This document shows, piece by piece, positions 62,277 to 64,000 of a DNA stretch of 64,000 bases (its first letter is position 1; every line of letters begins with the position of its first letter). The notes beneath the pieces were generated by a model. The model made no database searches. It was not told where the DNA came from and was given only the letters and a program-made list of their open reading frames with translations. This DNA comes from Candidatus Brocadia sp. WS118 (GTDB lineage: Bacteria > Planctomycetota > Brocadiia > Brocadiales > Brocadiaceae): positions 85,406-149,405 of the forward strand of contig PHFX01000001.1 of assembly GCA_007618135.1 (NCBI GenBank), given 5' to 3'. The position numbers and the translations under genes are program-made.

Positions 62277-63692
62277 ATGAAGAAGCTATTTTTACGGGGA
62301 AATGCGATAATGAGAAGATATCATTATTTCGGAATTCTTGGTATTTCATTCTTTTTCTCTTTTCAAATTACCCTTTCTTCTGCCGGAGAACCTCATGATA
62401 TCCCCGAGAAAGAAATCATGAAAAAATATCAAAAAATACTCTTACAAGAACCGTCCAATCTGAATGCACATTTTAATCTTGGCATTCTTTATTATAAAAA
62501 TGCCCGCTTTGATGAAGCCAGCCGTGAGTTCAATAAGGTCATTGAAATTAATCCAAATGACGCAGAAGCATATTACAACCTTGGAAATATTTATAATAAA
62601 AAGTCTCTCTATGATGACGCCATCCATTCTTATAAAAAAGCCTTAGCTATTCATCCACGCGATGCGGTAATATTCCATAATATCGGGAATGCATATACCA
62701 ATAAGGGAATGATTGACGAAGCTATTACCTCTTACCGGATGGCTGTTGATTTAGATCCAAATCTCGCAGAAAGCCATAAAAACATGGCATACCTTTACAA
62801 GAAAAAAGGGGAAGTCTCAAAATCCATTTCTTCTTTTGAAAAAGCAGCCACTTACAATCCCAAAGATACCGTGCTTTTGTTTGACCTGGCTTCTGCTTAT
62901 GAAGCAAACGGGTCGCAAGATAATGCCATTCTTACCTATAAAAAATTGCTATTAGCAGATCCCTCACATAAAGAAACGAAAAATAGACTTGCTATGCTGT
63001 ATAACAATAAAGGGGTGTCATGCGCACTCCAGGGGAAAAAGGACGATGCAATCAATGCATATAAAGAAGCATTGCAAAATAAAGAAGATTTTAGTGAAGT
63101 ATACAACAACCTTGGCGCTGCTTATGTCGACAAAGGAATGATTGACGATGCAATCGCCACCTATAAAAAAGCACTTGAAATCAGCCCAAATTTTGGAGAG
63201 GTTTACAATAACCTGGGAGTGGCTTATACCAAAAAAAAGGCGTATGATGATGCAGTTTCTGTATTCAAAAAGGCGCTGTCTCTCAACAAGAATCACGCAG
63301 GGGCACATTTTAACCTCGGGGTTATTTATTCTGAAAAAGGGATGACAGGAGAAGCCATCAACGAATACAACGAGGTTTTAAAACTTACCCCGGATGATCT
63401 TTCGGCGCTTTATAACCGTGGGGCACTCCATTTAGAAAATGGCAACTTACACGATGCCTCAGCAGACATGAAAAAAATAATCGAGCGCAACCCAAAGTTA
63501 TCTGCTGCCCACTGTAAACTTGGCGATATTTATCAAAAACAGGGACACATTGATGATGCAATCGGTGAATACAAGCAGGCATTAGAAATATCGCCAGAGA
63601 TGAAAGATGCCTTGTATAGCTTAGAGGAAGCTTACCGGATAAAAGAACGACAGACAAAAAAAGAAAGGGATAAAAGTGAAAAACCCCGGTAA
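62277..63692 (+). CDS. Exported or membrane-anchored TPR-repeat protein
   Basis: The protein (471 residues from the ATG at 62277, with AGGG six bases upstream; a TTG two codons earlier is possible) has an N-terminal hydrophobic signal (FGILGISFFFSFQITLSSAG) and then about eleven TPR units from residue 50 on, such as AYYNLGNIYNKKSLYDDAI and VYNNLGVAYTKKKAYDDAV. No other domain. It most likely scaffolds protein complexes in the periplasm-like compartment; TPR proteins of this kind are numerous in anammox bacteria (general knowledge). Confidence 0.85.
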   Translation: MKKLFLRGNAIMRRYHYFGILGISFFFSFQITLSSAGEPHDIPEKEIMKKYQKILLQEPSNLNAHFNLGILYYKNARFDEASREFNKVIEINPNDAEAYYNLGNIYNKKSLYDDAIHSYKKALAIHPRDAVIFHNIGNAYTNKGMIDEAITSYRMAVDLDPNLAESHKNMAYLYKKKGEVSKSISSFEKAATYNPKDTVLLFDLASAYEANGSQDNAILTYKKLLLADPSHKETKNRLAMLYNNKGVSCALQGKKDDAINAYKEALQNKEDFSEVYNNLGAAYVDKGMIDDAIATYKKALEISPNFGEVYNNLGVAYTKKKAYDDAVSVFKKALSLNKNHAGAHFNLGVIYSEKGMTGEAINEYNEVLKLTPDDLSALYNRGALHLENGNLHDASADMKKIIERNPKLSAAHCKLGDIYQKQGHIDDAIGEYKQALEISPEMKDALYSLEEAYRIKERQTKKERDKSEKPR

Positions 63693-63709
63693 GTCGTTAC
63701 CTCGGGTTT
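63681..63709 (+). terminator. Hairpin at the end of the TPR gene
   Basis: AAACCCCGGTAA (containing the TAA stop) pairs with TTACCTCGGGTTT with one bulge. No T run follows, so it may be a transcript-end structure rather than a classical intrinsic terminator. Confidence 0.45.
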
Positions 63710-63724
63710 AGGGATTTCAAAGTT

Positions 63725-63801
63725 GAGATTCTTCGGTCGTTTCACTCCCTCAGAATGATAAAATAATGCGAAAATGTTATTCTGAACGGAGCGAAGAATC
63801 T
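63725..63801. repeat. Palindromic dispersed repeat, copy 2
   Basis: GAGATTCTTCGGTCGTTTCA...CCTCAGAATGA faces TTATTCTGAACGGAGCGAAGAATC; it is a diverged copy of 15445-15521, again shortly after a gene end. Confidence 0.8.
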
Positions 63802-63819
63802 AATTAAATGTTCATGTTC

Positions 63820-63858
63820 AGGAATTTCAATTACCCCCCATAATCCCCCCGTTTACGG
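63820..63858. repeat. 39-bp dispersed repeat, copy 2 (interrupted)
   Basis: Identical to 10266-10304, but it stops at GTTTACGG where the first copy goes on with further G residues. Confidence 0.85.
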
Positions 63859-64000
63859 CTTACAGTTGGACAAATTTTTTGCTGGACAAAATGACGTCTC
63901 CCTGTCATACTAAGGTACATGATGCCAAAAGTAAGCCAAAGTGAGGAATATGGAGATGGTGGAAGAAGTAGGGAAGAAAGGAGATGTCAGGAATACGAGC
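63859..64000 (+). mobile_element. Possible left end of an unidentified mobile element
   Basis: New sequence begins where the 39-bp repeat breaks. It has the close direct repeat TGGACAAA (twice, within about 30 bases), then small possible starts near 63920 and 63941 whose frames run off the window. A terminal-repeat-like edge of an insertion sequence is plausible; the family cannot be named from 140 bases. Confidence 0.3.

Overview
Identity. The window looks like a chromosomal segment of a Gram-negative-type bacterium with moderate G+C. My best inference is a planctomycete of the anammox order Brocadiales (Kuenenia/Brocadia type). Support: outer-membrane genes (lpxD, lnt), a complete rod-shape/peptidoglycan set, an HPr-Enzyme I fusion next to ptsN and hpf, a FocA/NirC-type transporter, and a c-type haem motif in the cell-wall transpeptidase. 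The order is inferred from gene style, not proven. No rRNA, tRNA or CRISPR array was seen.

Layout. 1-0.8 kb: the start of a formate/nitrite transporter and a small DUF542 protein. 0.85-10.1 kb: yifB, then, on the minus strand, lnt and the mreB-mreC-mreD-mrdA-rfbA-rfbC run; a consensus promoter precedes mreB. 10.1-19.2 kb: moeA, two lipoproteins, a 954-residue radical SAM protein and an 812-residue exported protein with a possible clan CD His/Cys dyad, separated by palindromic repeats. 19.2-33.1 kb: housekeeping genes on the plus strand: gltX, thpR, recA-alaS, the lipid cluster rpmF-plsX-fabH-fabD-acpP-fabF, lpxD and glmS. 33.2-37.9 kb, minus strand: a methyltransferase, an NDUFA9-like reductase and a DinG-type helicase carrying a JAMM domain. 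38.2-46.4 kb: hpf, ptsN, HPr-EI, a DUF2344 gene with an apparent ATT start, rng, rplU, rpmA, obgE and coaX.

Accessory region, about 47.5-58.4 kb. This is a defence hotspot full of scars. It opens with an internally deleted aminotransferase, then fragments of HsdR, an ORF6N protein and a DNA methyltransferase. An apparently intact radC-mod-res type III restriction operon follows, then an AlbA_2/Schlafen-like gene bracketed by two remnants of one C-terminal helix (probably HsdS). After that come an antitoxin with a frameshifted MazF-like toxin, a YhcG-family nuclease and an HsdS reduced to its two ends. The last scar overlaps the start codon of the following PhoB/PhoR-type two-component pair. 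A type I restriction locus was probably here and has been replaced and eroded.

End, 58.4-64 kb: the two-component pair, a polytopic membrane protein, a bacterial PH-domain protein behind a perfect consensus promoter, and a large secreted or anchored TPR protein. The window ends in dispersed repeats, one apparently interrupted by the edge of an unknown mobile element.
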